From contig NZ_PYFX01000005.1 of NCBI RefSeq assembly GCF_003020115.1, positions 310,001 to 374,000 of the forward strand: a DNA stretch of 64,000 nt, written 5' to 3'. Positions 44,886 to 52,087 of the stretch are shown piece by piece. The stretch comes from Bradyrhizobium sp. MOS002 (GTDB lineage Bacteria; Pseudomonadota; Alphaproteobacteria; Rhizobiales; Xanthobacteraceae). A program made the position numbers and the translations under genes. How positions within the stretch are numbered: the first letter of the stretch is position 1; every line of letters starts with the position of its first letter. The notes beneath the pieces are model-generated. The model had not been told where the DNA came from. It did not search any database and worked only from the letters and a program-made list of their open reading frames with translations.

Positions 44886-45464
44886 ATGTCCGCACCGAAA
44901 ATCCTGATCATTCCCGGCTCTCTGCGCACCGGCTCGCACAATGCGAAGCTGGCAGCGGTCGCCGCTTATGCATTCGACCAGGCCGGTGTCGACGTCACCC
45001 GCATCTCACTCGCCGATTTTCCGCTGCCGATCTATGACGGCGACCTGCAGGCCAAGTCCGGTGTGCCCAAGCACGCCATCAATCTCAAGCGCATGATCGG
45101 CGCGCATCATGGCGTGCTGATCGTGTCGCCCGAATACAATGCCTCGGTGCCGCCGTTGCTGAAGAACGCGATCGACTGGGTCAGCCGCGTGCATGAGCTG
45201 CACGAGCCGCGCGGCGAGGTGTTCCGCAACCGCGTCTTCGCGCTCGCCGGCGCCTCGCAGAGCCGGCTCGGCGCGGCTCGCGCGCTGCAGGCGTTGCGGC
45301 TGATCCTGACCTCCTGCCACGCCAATGTGATTGCCAGCCAGCTGACGCTCGCCTTTGCCGACCAGGCCTATGACGATATGGACAGGCTGAAGCACGAGGG
45401 CGATATCGCCGCGTTGCAGGAACTGGTGCGGCAGTTGATCGACATTTCCCAACGCATGATGTGA
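44886..45464 (+). CDS. NADPH-dependent FMN reductase (flavodoxin-like)
   Basis: The 192-residue protein is a single flavodoxin-like fold: KILIIPGSLRTGSHNAKLA (FMN phosphate loop), LPIYDGDL, GVLIVSPEYNASVPPLLKNAIDWVSR (the SPEYN motif) and FALAGASQSRLGAARALQALR. Members reduce FMN or quinones with NAD(P)H. ATG 44886 has GGAAGCGG upstream. pyrF follows after 6 bp, so the two are probably co-transcribed, though no shared pathway is obvious. Confidence 0.87.
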   Translation: MSAPKILIIPGSLRTGSHNAKLAAVAAYAFDQAGVDVTRISLADFPLPIYDGDLQAKSGVPKHAINLKRMIGAHHGVLIVSPEYNASVPPLLKNAIDWVSRVHELHEPRGEVFRNRVFALAGASQSRLGAARALQALRLILTSCHANVIASQLTLAFADQAYDDMDRLKHEGDIAALQELVRQLIDISQRMM

Positions 45465-45470
45465 GGTGAC

Positions 45471-46184
45471 ATGACGCCAGCCGAGATTGCCCCGAAAGAC
45501 CGCCTGATCGTCGCGCTCGATCTGCCCAGCGTTGATGCCGCGGAAGCGATGGTTAACCGGCTCGGCGACAGCGTCACCTTCTACAAGATCGGTTATCGGC
45601 TCGCTTATGCCGGTGGCTTGCCGCTCGTCGCCAAGCTCGCCGACCAGGGCAAGAAGGTCTTTCTCGATCTCAAGCTGCACGACATCGGCAATACCGTGGC
45701 GCAAGGCGTCGACAGCATCACCAGGCTCGGTGCGACCTTCCTCACCGTGCACGCCTATCCGCAGACCATGAAGGGTGCCGTCGAAGGTCGCGGCAGCTCG
45801 AACCTCAAGATCCTCGCCGTCACTGTTCTGACCTCCTACAACGAGGACGATCTGCACGCGGCAGGCTTCCGGCTCGGCGTCTCCGAGCTCGTCGAAGCGC
45901 GCGCGCAGCAGGCGCAGGTGCTCGGCATCGACGGGCTGGTATCGTCGCCCGAGGAAGTCGGAGCCTTGCGCAAGATCGTCGGCCACCAGATGAGCCTCGT
46001 CACCCCCGGCATCCGGCCGGCCGGCGCGGCGAGCGGCGACCAGAAGCGCATCATGACGCCGGGCCGCGCGATTGCGGCTGGCGCGGACTATCTCGTCGTC
46101 GGGCGGCCGGTGGTGGAAGCCGCTGACCCCAAGGCGATCGCTGAAGCTATTCAGGCTGAGATCGCGGAGGCACTCGGAGCATGA
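45471..46184 (+). CDS. pyrF: Orotidine 5'-phosphate decarboxylase
   Basis: The 237-residue TIM barrel has the catalytic FLDLKLHDIGNTV (Asp-x-Lys-x-x-Asp) and LIVALDLPS at the N-terminus, and VTPGIRPAGAASGDQKRIMTPG near the C-terminus. It makes UMP in pyrimidine synthesis. GAGGTGAC precedes ATG 45471. The last codons, GGA-GCA-TGA, run into a palindromic repeat (46179-46223), so the stop codon itself lies in the repeat. Confidence 0.96.
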   Translation: MTPAEIAPKDRLIVALDLPSVDAAEAMVNRLGDSVTFYKIGYRLAYAGGLPLVAKLADQGKKVFLDLKLHDIGNTVAQGVDSITRLGATFLTVHAYPQTMKGAVEGRGSSNLKILAVTVLTSYNEDDLHAAGFRLGVSELVEARAQQAQVLGIDGLVSSPEEVGALRKIVGHQMSLVTPGIRPAGAASGDQKRIMTPGRAIAAGADYLVVGRPVVEAADPKAIAEAIQAEIAEALGA

Positions 46185-46223
46185 TCCGGAAACGTGTGCA
46201 GCGGTTTTCCGATCGGATCATGC
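46179..46223. repeat. Palindromic repeat, family F (copy F2) overlapping the pyrF stop
   Basis: The 45-bp element runs from GCATGATCCGGAAA to GGATCATGC with an imperfect inner dyad. Its first six bases (GCATGA) supply the last sense codon and stop codon of pyrF. The next gene starts at 46259. A similar element is at 47657-47701 and a divergent one at 32268-32313. Confidence 0.8.
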
Positions 46224-46258
46224 TCAAATAGAAACCCAACAACACAGGGAGAAGAACA

Positions 46259-46570
46259 ATGGCAAAAGGCTACTGGATCGGACGCGTCGATGTGAGCAGT
46301 GACGAGGGCTACAAGCCCTATGCCGTCGCCAATGGTCCGATCTTCAAGAAATGGGGTGGCCGCTTCGTCGTCCGCGCCGGCAAGTTCACCACGGTCGAAG
46401 GCGCCAGCCGCACCCGCAACGTCGTGATCGAATTCCCGGACTACGAGACCGCGATCGCCTGCTACAACTCGCCGGAATACCAGGCAAACATCAAGGTCCG
46501 CCAGCCGCACTCCGTCGCCGACCTCATCATCATCGAGGGCTATGACGGCCCGCAGCCGTCCGACGGCTGA
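46259..46570 (+). CDS. DUF1330 family protein
   Basis: The 103-residue protein begins MAKGYWIGRVDV and has YAVANGPIFKKWGGRFVVRAGKF, EFPDYETAIACYNSPEYQ, the DUF1330 dimeric ferredoxin-like fold pattern. These proteins are widespread, small and cytosolic with no settled function. GAGAAG lies upstream of ATG 46259. The gene stands between two palindromic repeats and its neighbours pyrF and dapB do not suggest a role. Confidence 0.85.
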   Translation: MAKGYWIGRVDVSSDEGYKPYAVANGPIFKKWGGRFVVRAGKFTTVEGASRTRNVVIEFPDYETAIACYNSPEYQANIKVRQPHSVADLIIIEGYDGPQPSDG

Positions 46571-46589
46571 GGCTGGGTCTGCGCGCACG

Positions 46590-46726
46590 CCTCGTCCTTC
46601 GAGACGACCGCTCCGCGGTCTCCTCAGGATGAGGCTAAGCAGTATCGGCGCCGCCCGTCGAATTTGTTGCCACGGATTCCGACCTCATCCTGAGGGCCCG
46701 CCATAGGCGGGCGTCTCGAAGGATGG
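46590..46726. repeat. Palindromic repeat, family E (full copy E1)
   Basis: The element begins CCTCGTCCTTCGAGACG and ends CGTCTCGAAGGATGG, so the ends are inverted. Each half has an inner hairpin (GACCGCTCCGCGGTC; GCCCGCCATAGGCGGGC) and a CTCAGGATGAGG or CTCATCCTGAG junction. It lies 19 bp beyond the DUF1330 stop and about 110 bp before dapB. The gap between it and dapB (46727-46835) should hold the dapB promoter. Confidence 0.85.
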
Positions 46727-46835
46727 CCGCAAGCGACCGGCGCTCCAGGGGAGGGTGGAAGCCCGCCTGCCCGATCCCCCCCTTGGTTGCCGGAACTGCC
46801 TCCCCCCGCTACAACGGCCGTGAGAGGATCACACC

Positions 46836-47651
46836 ATGTCCGACATGCGCTTGATTGTTGCTGGAGCCGGCGGCCGGATGGGCCGGGCGCTGACGCGGGC
46901 GATTGCCGAGACCAAAGGCGCGGTGCTGGCCGGAGCGCTGGAGGCGCCGGGCTCGGAGCTGCTCGGCAAGGATGCCGGCGTGCTCGCAGGCCTGCCGGCC
47001 AACGGCATCAAACTCTCCGGAGATCTCTGGGCGTTGTCGAAGGACGCCGACGGCATTCTGGATTTCACCGTGCCAGCGGCGACACTCGCCAATGTCGCGA
47101 TTGCCGCCGAGCGCGGCCTCGTGCACGTCATCGGAACGACCGGGCTGTCGGGCTCCGACAACGCCGTGATCAAGAGCGTCACCAACCGCGCGGTGGTGGT
47201 GCAGTCCGGCAATATGAGCCTGGGTGTCAATCTGCTCGCCGCCGTGGTCAACCGCGTCGCCAAGGCGCTCGATGCGAGCTTCGACATCGAGATCGTCGAG
47301 ACCCATCATCGCATGAAGATCGACGCGCCCTCGGGCACGGCGCTGATGCTGGGCCAGGCGGCCGCTAGCGGCCGCGGCATCGCGCTCGACGAGCATGCAG
47401 ATCGCGGCCGCGATGGCATCACCGGCGCGCGCAAGCCCGGCGATATCGGCTTTGCGTCGTTGCGCGGCGGCACCGCGGCCGGCGATCACAGCGTGAGCTT
47501 CCTCGGCCCGTTCGAGCGCCTGACGCTGTCGCATCACGCGGAGGATCGCATGCTGTTCGCCCACGGCGCGCTGAAGGCCGCGCTCTGGGCGCATGGCAAG
47601 AAGCCGGGGCACTACTCCATGGCCGACGTGCTCGGCCTGTCTGACATCTGA
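46836..47651 (+). CDS. dapB: 4-hydroxy-tetrahydrodipicolinate reductase
   Basis: The 271-residue protein has the NAD(P)-binding LIVAGAGGRMGRALTR, the ETHHRMKIDAPSGTALMLG active-site motif and GDHSVSFLGPFERLTLSHHAEDR near the C-terminus. It makes tetrahydrodipicolinate for lysine and peptidoglycan diaminopimelate. GAGAGG precedes ATG 46836. A repeat begins 5 bp after its stop, then gpmA follows. Confidence 0.96.
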   Translation: MSDMRLIVAGAGGRMGRALTRAIAETKGAVLAGALEAPGSELLGKDAGVLAGLPANGIKLSGDLWALSKDADGILDFTVPAATLANVAIAAERGLVHVIGTTGLSGSDNAVIKSVTNRAVVVQSGNMSLGVNLLAAVVNRVAKALDASFDIEIVETHHRMKIDAPSGTALMLGQAAASGRGIALDEHADRGRDGITGARKPGDIGFASLRGGTAAGDHSVSFLGPFERLTLSHHAEDRMLFAHGALKAALWAHGKKPGHYSMADVLGLSDI

Positions 47652-47656
47652 ACGAA

Positions 47657-47701
47657 GCGTGATCGGGAAAAGTATGAAGCGGTTTTCCGACAAGATCATT
47701 C
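47657..47701. repeat. Palindromic repeat, family F (copy F3)
   Basis: The 45-bp segment runs from GCGTGATCGGGAAA to CAAGATCATT with the inner GCGGTTTTCCGA shared with copy F2. It starts 5 bp after the dapB stop and ends 30 bp before gpmA. The dyad is less perfect than in F2. Confidence 0.72.
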
Positions 47702-47731
47702 TTAAACAACGAACGAAACGGAAAGCAGTCA

Positions 47732-48355
47732 ATGAGCGAACGTCTTCTCGTGCTAGTGCGGCACGGCCAGAGCGAATGGAATCTGAAGAACCTGTTCACG
47801 GGCTGGAAGGATCCTGACCTCACCGAGCTCGGCGTGAAGGAAGCCTCGGAAGCCGGCCGCAAGCTGAAGGCGCAGGGCCTCGTGTTCGACGTCGCCTACA
47901 CCTCGGTGTTGACGCGCGCACAGCACACGCTCGATCTTATTCTCGGCGAGCTCGACCAGAAGGGCCTGCCGACGACGAAGAACCTCGCGCTGAACGAGCG
48001 TGACTATGGCGATCTCTCCGGCCTCAACAAGGATGACGCCCGCAAGAAATGGGGCGAGGACCAGGTGCTGACCTGGCGCCGCTCCTACGACGTGCCGCCG
48101 CCCGGCGGTGAAAGCCTGAAGGACACCCTCGCGCGAGCACTGCCGTATTACGTTCAGGAGATCCTGCCCGGCGTGCTCAACGGCAAGCGCACGCTGGTCG
48201 CCGCCCACGGCAATTCGCTTCGTGCATTGATCATGGTGCTGGAAAAGCTCTCGCCCGAAGGCATCCTGAAGCGCGAGCTCGCGACGGGTGTGCCGATCAT
48301 CTACCGCCTCAATGCGGATTCGACAGTGGCGTCGAAGCTGGATCTGGCGGGCTGA
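47732..48355 (+). CDS. gpmA: 2,3-bisphosphoglycerate-dependent phosphoglycerate mutase
   Basis: The 207-residue protein has the catalytic RHGQSEWN near residue 10, NLFTGWKDPDLTELG, ALNERDYGDLSG (acid residue) and AAHGNSLRALIM (second catalytic His). It interconverts 3- and 2-phosphoglycerate in glycolysis and gluconeogenesis. At 207 residues it is the shorter GpmA type common in alphaproteobacteria. It converges with the methyltransferase gene across a family B repeat. Confidence 0.95.
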   Translation: MSERLLVLVRHGQSEWNLKNLFTGWKDPDLTELGVKEASEAGRKLKAQGLVFDVAYTSVLTRAQHTLDLILGELDQKGLPTTKNLALNERDYGDLSGLNKDDARKKWGEDQVLTWRRSYDVPPPGGESLKDTLARALPYYVQEILPGVLNGKRTLVAAHGNSLRALIMVLEKLSPEGILKRELATGVPIIYRLNADSTVASKLDLAG

Positions 48356-48399
48356 GCCGGATTGCGTGAGATGCGGCGCGGCCGCGCCAAATATTCAGT

Positions 48400-48560
48400 G
48401 TCGTCCCGGCGAAGGCCGGGACCCATAACCACAGGGAGTGGTTTGGCGAAGGCTTGTCGTTGTCGTGTCTTCGCGTGGGACTGACACCACTTGCCCTCGA
48501 TAGATCACGCGGTATGGGTCCCGGCCCCCCGTGCGCAATTGCGCACTAGGCCGGGACGAC
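48400..48560. repeat. MITE-like palindromic repeat, family B (copy B3) with a nested palindrome
   Basis: This copy is 161 bp, about 35 bp longer than the other four. It begins GTCGTCCCGGCGAAGGCCGG and ends GGCCGGGACGAC. In the right terminal hairpin the usual short loop is replaced by sequence with the perfect 16-bp palindrome GTGCGCAATTGCGCAC (48531-48546). It lies between convergent gpmA and the gene ending at 48565, only 4 bp from the latter stop. Confidence 0.88.
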
Positions 48561-48564
48561 AATT

Positions 48565-49461
48565 TTACTGCATCCCCAACTGCCCGGCCTCCCAGCCCAG
48601 CATCGCCTGCTTGCGGGTGATGCCCCAGTGGTAGCCGGTGAGCGTGCCGCTCTTGCCGAGCGCGCGGTGGCAGGGCACGACGAACGAGACCGGGTTCTTG
48701 CCGACGGCAGCGCCGACGGCGCGTGAAGCTTTCGGGCTGTTGATGTTGCAGGCGATGTCCGAATAGGACACCGCGCGGCCCATCGGGATCTTCAGCAACG
48801 TCTCCCACACTCGCACCTCGAAATCGGTGCCGATCATCACCACGCGCAGCGGCTGATCCGGCCGCCACAGTTTCGTGTCGAAGATGCGTTGCGCCAGCGG
48901 TGCGGTGCCTTCGTGATCCTCGACGTAAGTTGCGTTCCGCCACCGCCGTGTCATGTCGGCAAGCGCCACCTGTTCCTCACCGTGATCGGCGAAAGCGAGC
49001 CCCGACAGTCCGCGATCGGTCGCGATCACGATCGCGGTGCCGAACGGCGAGTGATGGAAGCCGTAACGCAAAATGAGACCCGCGCCGCCGTTCTTCCATT
49101 CGCCCGGCGACATCGCTTCGTGCGTGACGAACAGATCATGCAGCCGGCCCGGACCCGACAGACCGGAGTCCAGCGCGGCGTCGAGGATGCTTGCGGAGTC
49201 CCGCAGCAAGCCCTTGGCGTGATCGAGCGTCAGCGCCTGCATGAAAGCCTTCGGCGTGATCGAAGCCCAGCGGCGGAACAGATGGTGCAGCTCGTCCGGC
49301 GTGACGCCGGCCGCATCCGCCATCGCCTCGATGGTCGGCTGTGTCCGCCATTTTTCCGAAATGAAGGCGATCGCCCGGCGCACGGAATCATAGTCGCGCA
49401 ACGCGGCGTTCTGGGAGCCCGGCCCGGCCAGGCGCTGGTCATGTATCGCGAGTGTCATCAT
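48565..49461 (-). CDS. Ada-like methylated-DNA-protein cysteine methyltransferase with AraC-type HTH
   Basis: The protein of about 298 residues has an AraC-type helix-turn-helix half (about residues 20-110, TIEAMADAAGVTPDELHHLFRRW). An O6-methylguanine methyltransferase domain follows with SYSDIACNINSPKASRAVGAAVGKNPVSFVVPCHR, where the acceptor Cys is in PCHR. It lacks the N-terminal zinc methyl-acceptor domain of E. coli Ada, so it repairs O6-methylguanine but may not sense methylphosphotriesters. ATG 49461 and 49458 are both possible. Confidence 0.9.
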   Translation of the reverse strand: MMTLAIHDQRLAGPGSQNAALRDYDSVRRAIAFISEKWRTQPTIEAMADAAGVTPDELHHLFRRWASITPKAFMQALTLDHAKGLLRDSASILDAALDSGLSGPGRLHDLFVTHEAMSPGEWKNGGAGLILRYGFHHSPFGTAIVIATDRGLSGLAFADHGEEQVALADMTRRWRNATYVEDHEGTAPLAQRIFDTKLWRPDQPLRVVMIGTDFEVRVWETLLKIPMGRAVSYSDIACNINSPKASRAVGAAVGKNPVSFVVPCHRALGKSGTLTGYHWGITRKQAMLGWEAGQLGMQ

Positions 49462-49517
49462 GACCACAAATGTAGGAGAGGGCAGGGTGCGAAACCACCC
49501 GATTTCCGATCCGCCAA

Positions 49518-50051
49518 TCAGGTGACCGGATTGTAGGTTGGACCGCGCCTGGCGGCATTCAAGGCCTCAACCAAACCTTTGTAAAAACTTGCCTTTTCGT
49601 CCGGTCCCAGAAAGCGGGCGATCTGGATCTGGTGACCTCGCGAAATCAGATAGAGGTGCTCGATGCCAAAATCCTCGTCGATTTCCATGTCGAGCCGGAC
49701 CCAGAGCGGATTGAAGGTCCACTCGACGATCTGGCCGTGCTGGCTGACGCGCCGCACGCGCAATTCAGATGGCGTGACCACGATCTCCTCGCTGGCTCGC
49801 GCCGCGCGGAAATTGGCCTTGAAGGCCCACCAGATCACCAGCACGTCGAGGCCGAAGAAGCCGAACACCGGCCACGCTCCCATCATCAGGAAGACGAGGC
49901 CGGTGACGAAGCTGACGGCGCTCAGGAACAGCATCACGGCGAGGAAGCCGGTGCGGTTCAGCGAGCGGTGCGGCGTCAGCCGCGCGGAAAAGATCTGAGG
50001 CTCGGCCTCGCTCCCAGATCGTTCGCGCGCAATTTCGTTGCCTGTGCTCAT
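49518..50051 (-). CDS. DUF2244 membrane protein
   Basis: The 177-residue protein has two membrane helices (TGFLAVMLFLSAVSFVTGLVFLM and PVFGFFGLDVLVIWWAF) and a C-terminal domain (EIVVTPSELRVRRVSQHGQIVEWTFNPLWVRL) that matches DUF2244. Its function is unknown. It is divergent from nth with only 22 bp between the start codons, so the promoters must overlap the coding regions or each other. Confidence 0.85.
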   Translation of the reverse strand: MSTGNEIARERSGSEAEPQIFSARLTPHRSLNRTGFLAVMLFLSAVSFVTGLVFLMMGAWPVFGFFGLDVLVIWWAFKANFRAARASEEIVVTPSELRVRRVSQHGQIVEWTFNPLWVRLDMEIDEDFGIEHLYLISRGHQIQIARFLGPDEKASFYKGLVEALNAARRGPTYNPVT

Positions 50052-50073
50052 CGTCCCTCAGTATATCCCGATC

Positions 50074-50826
50074 ATGGCGAAAATCACCCGCAAGACGGCC
50101 CCGCGCAAAGCGCCCGTGCCGAAGAAAAAGGCAAAGCCGGTCGCGGCAAAGCCAAAGGCGCCCGCGAAGAAATCACTTAAGGCCATGAAACCCTGGACGC
50201 CGGCCGAGGTCCACGAGGTCTTCAGCCGTTTCCGCAAGGCCAATCCGGAGCCGAAAGGCGAGCTCGAGCACGTCAATCCGTTCACGCTGCTGGTCGCCGT
50301 GGTGCTGTCGGCGCAGGCGACCGACGCCGGCGTCAACAAGGCGACGCGCGCGCTGTTTGCGATCGCCGACACACCGCAGAAGATGCTCGACCTCGGCGAG
50401 GAACGCCTGCGCGAGTACATCAAGACCATCGGCCTCTACCGCACCAAGGCCAAGAATGTCATTGCGCTGTCTGCAAAGGTGCTCAGCGAGTTCGGCGGCG
50501 AGGTCCCGCGCACGCGCGCCGGGATCGAGTCGCTGCCCGGCGCCGGGCGCAAGACCGCCAACGTCGTGCTCAACATGGCCTTCGGCGAGCACACCATGGC
50601 GGTCGACACGCATGTCTTCCGCGTCGGCAACCGGACCGGACTTGCGCCCGGCAAGACGCCGCTGGAGGTCGAGCTCGGTCTCGAAAAGGTGATCCCGGCC
50701 GAATTCATGCTGCACGCCCATCATTGGCTGATCCTGCACGGCCGCTATACTTGCCTCGCGCGCAAGCCGCGCTGCGAGGTATGCCTGATCAACGATCTCT
50801 GTAGGTGGCCGGAAAAGACGGTCTGA
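50074..50826 (+). CDS. nth: Endonuclease III
   Basis: The 250-residue base-excision repair glycosylase/AP lyase has the helix-hairpin-helix LPGAGRKTANVVLNMAFG with the catalytic Lys and VDTHVFRV with the catalytic Asp. The iron-sulphur motif is CLARKPRCEVCLINDLC (C-x6-C-x2-C-x5-C). It removes oxidised pyrimidines. The first 38 residues form a Lys/Ala/Pro-rich tail not found in E. coli Nth. I chose ATG 50074 because the upstream codons read into the divergent gene. Confidence 0.94.
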   Translation: MAKITRKTAPRKAPVPKKKAKPVAAKPKAPAKKSLKAMKPWTPAEVHEVFSRFRKANPEPKGELEHVNPFTLLVAVVLSAQATDAGVNKATRALFAIADTPQKMLDLGEERLREYIKTIGLYRTKAKNVIALSAKVLSEFGGEVPRTRAGIESLPGAGRKTANVVLNMAFGEHTMAVDTHVFRVGNRTGLAPGKTPLEVELGLEKVIPAEFMLHAHHWLILHGRYTCLARKPRCEVCLINDLCRWPEKTV

Positions 50827-50836
50827 TGGCAATGTC

Positions 50837-50918
50837 CGTCATTCCGGGACGGTCCGTAGGACCGGGCCCGGAATCTCGAGATTCCGGGTTCGATGCAGCG
50901 CATCGCCCCGGAATGGCG
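50837..50918. repeat. Palindromic repeat, family C
   Basis: The 82-bp segment begins CCGTCATTCCGGGAC and ends CGCCCCGGAATGGCG, with an inner inverted pair CCCGGAATCTCGAGATTCCG around a CTCGAG centre. It begins 10 bp after the nth stop and ends 32 bp before the GTG of the HlyD-type gene. I found one copy in the window. Confidence 0.75.
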
Positions 50919-50950
50919 AGGATGAGAGAGCGCGCTTTTGGAGTGATGTC

Positions 50951-52087
50951 GTGAGTCCACAAGAACAAGTTCCGTCATCGCCTCCCACCGCAGCGCCTGC
51001 TCCGCAACCCAAGCCCACCCAGCCACCGGCGACCCCACTCTGGAGCCGGCTCGCGATTCCGCTGTTCGCGGTGATCGTCGCGCTCGGCTTCGTCGTGCTG
51101 GCCACGCAGCGCTTCGACGAATGGGTCGGCAACGCGGTGGTCCAGACCACCAACGACGCCTATGTGCGCGCCGAACTGACGCGGCTTGCCAGTCGGGTCT
51201 CCGGCGAAGTGTTGACCGTCGGGGTCACCGACTTCCAGCGCGTCAAGGCCGGCGATCTCCTGATCCAGATCGATCCTGCCGATTATCAGGCGCAAGTTGC
51301 GCAGTCCGAAGCGGCGGTCGCCGCCGCGCAAGCCGTGCTCGACAATCTGGCCAACCAGATCGAGCTGCAATATGCGACGATCGCGCAGGCGCAAGCCGCG
51401 CGGCTCTCGGCCGAAGCCATGGAGGTCGAGGCTCGGCAGGAGCAGGAGCGTCAGCAGTCGCTGACGCAGACCGAATCCGGCACGCGGCAGCGGTTCGAGC
51501 AGGCGGTCGCAGGCTACGCCAAGGCGCAGGCCGATGTGCGCGCGAGCCGTGCCGTGATCGCGGCCCAGCAGCACCAGCTCGAAGTCCTGCAAGGCACCAG
51601 GAAGCAGCGCGCCGCCGATCTCGAAGCGACCAAGGCGACGCTGGCGAGTGCGAAGCTCAAGCTCGGCTACACCAAGATATCGGCGCCGTTCGACGGCGTC
51701 GTCGGCGAGCGGCAGGTCCAGCCCGGCGACTACGTCAACATCGGCACCAACCTCATCAACGTCGTGCCGTTGCCGAAGGTTTATGTGATCGCGAACTACA
51801 AGGAGACCCAGCTTACGCACGTCGCACCGGGTCAGCCGGTCGAGATCACCGTCGACGGATTCCCGCGTGAGAAGCTGCGCGGCCGGGTCGAGCGCATTGC
51901 GCCCGCGACCGGCGCGCAGGTCGCGCTGCTGCCGCCGGACAACGCAACCGGCAACTTCACCAAGGTCGTGCAGCGCATTCCCGTGCGCATCAAGTTCGAA
52001 GACAACCAGCCACTGCTGGCGCGGCTGGTGCCGGGCATGTCGGTCGTCACCAGCATCGACACCAGGGCCGGCAATGGCGGAAAATGA
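50951..52087 (+). CDS. HlyD/EmrA family periplasmic adaptor of a multidrug exporter
   Basis: The 378-residue protein has a Pro-rich cytosolic N-terminus, one membrane helix (IPLFAVIVALGFVVLATQRF), a biotinyl-lipoyl-like segment (LASRVSGEVLTVGVTDFQRVKAGDLLIQIDPADY), a long alpha hairpin (about residues 115-245), and a beta barrel (KISAPFDGVVGERQVQPGDYV). It would bridge the inner-membrane MFS pump to an outer-membrane channel. The start is GTG 50951. It overlaps the pump gene by 14 bp. No TolC-type gene is in the window. Confidence 0.88.
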   Translation: MSPQEQVPSSPPTAAPAPQPKPTQPPATPLWSRLAIPLFAVIVALGFVVLATQRFDEWVGNAVVQTTNDAYVRAELTRLASRVSGEVLTVGVTDFQRVKAGDLLIQIDPADYQAQVAQSEAAVAAAQAVLDNLANQIELQYATIAQAQAARLSAEAMEVEARQEQERQQSLTQTESGTRQRFEQAVAGYAKAQADVRASRAVIAAQQHQLEVLQGTRKQRAADLEATKATLASAKLKLGYTKISAPFDGVVGERQVQPGDYVNIGTNLINVVPLPKVYVIANYKETQLTHVAPGQPVEITVDGFPREKLRGRVERIAPATGAQVALLPPDNATGNFTKVVQRIPVRIKFEDNQPLLARLVPGMSVVTSIDTRAGNGGK

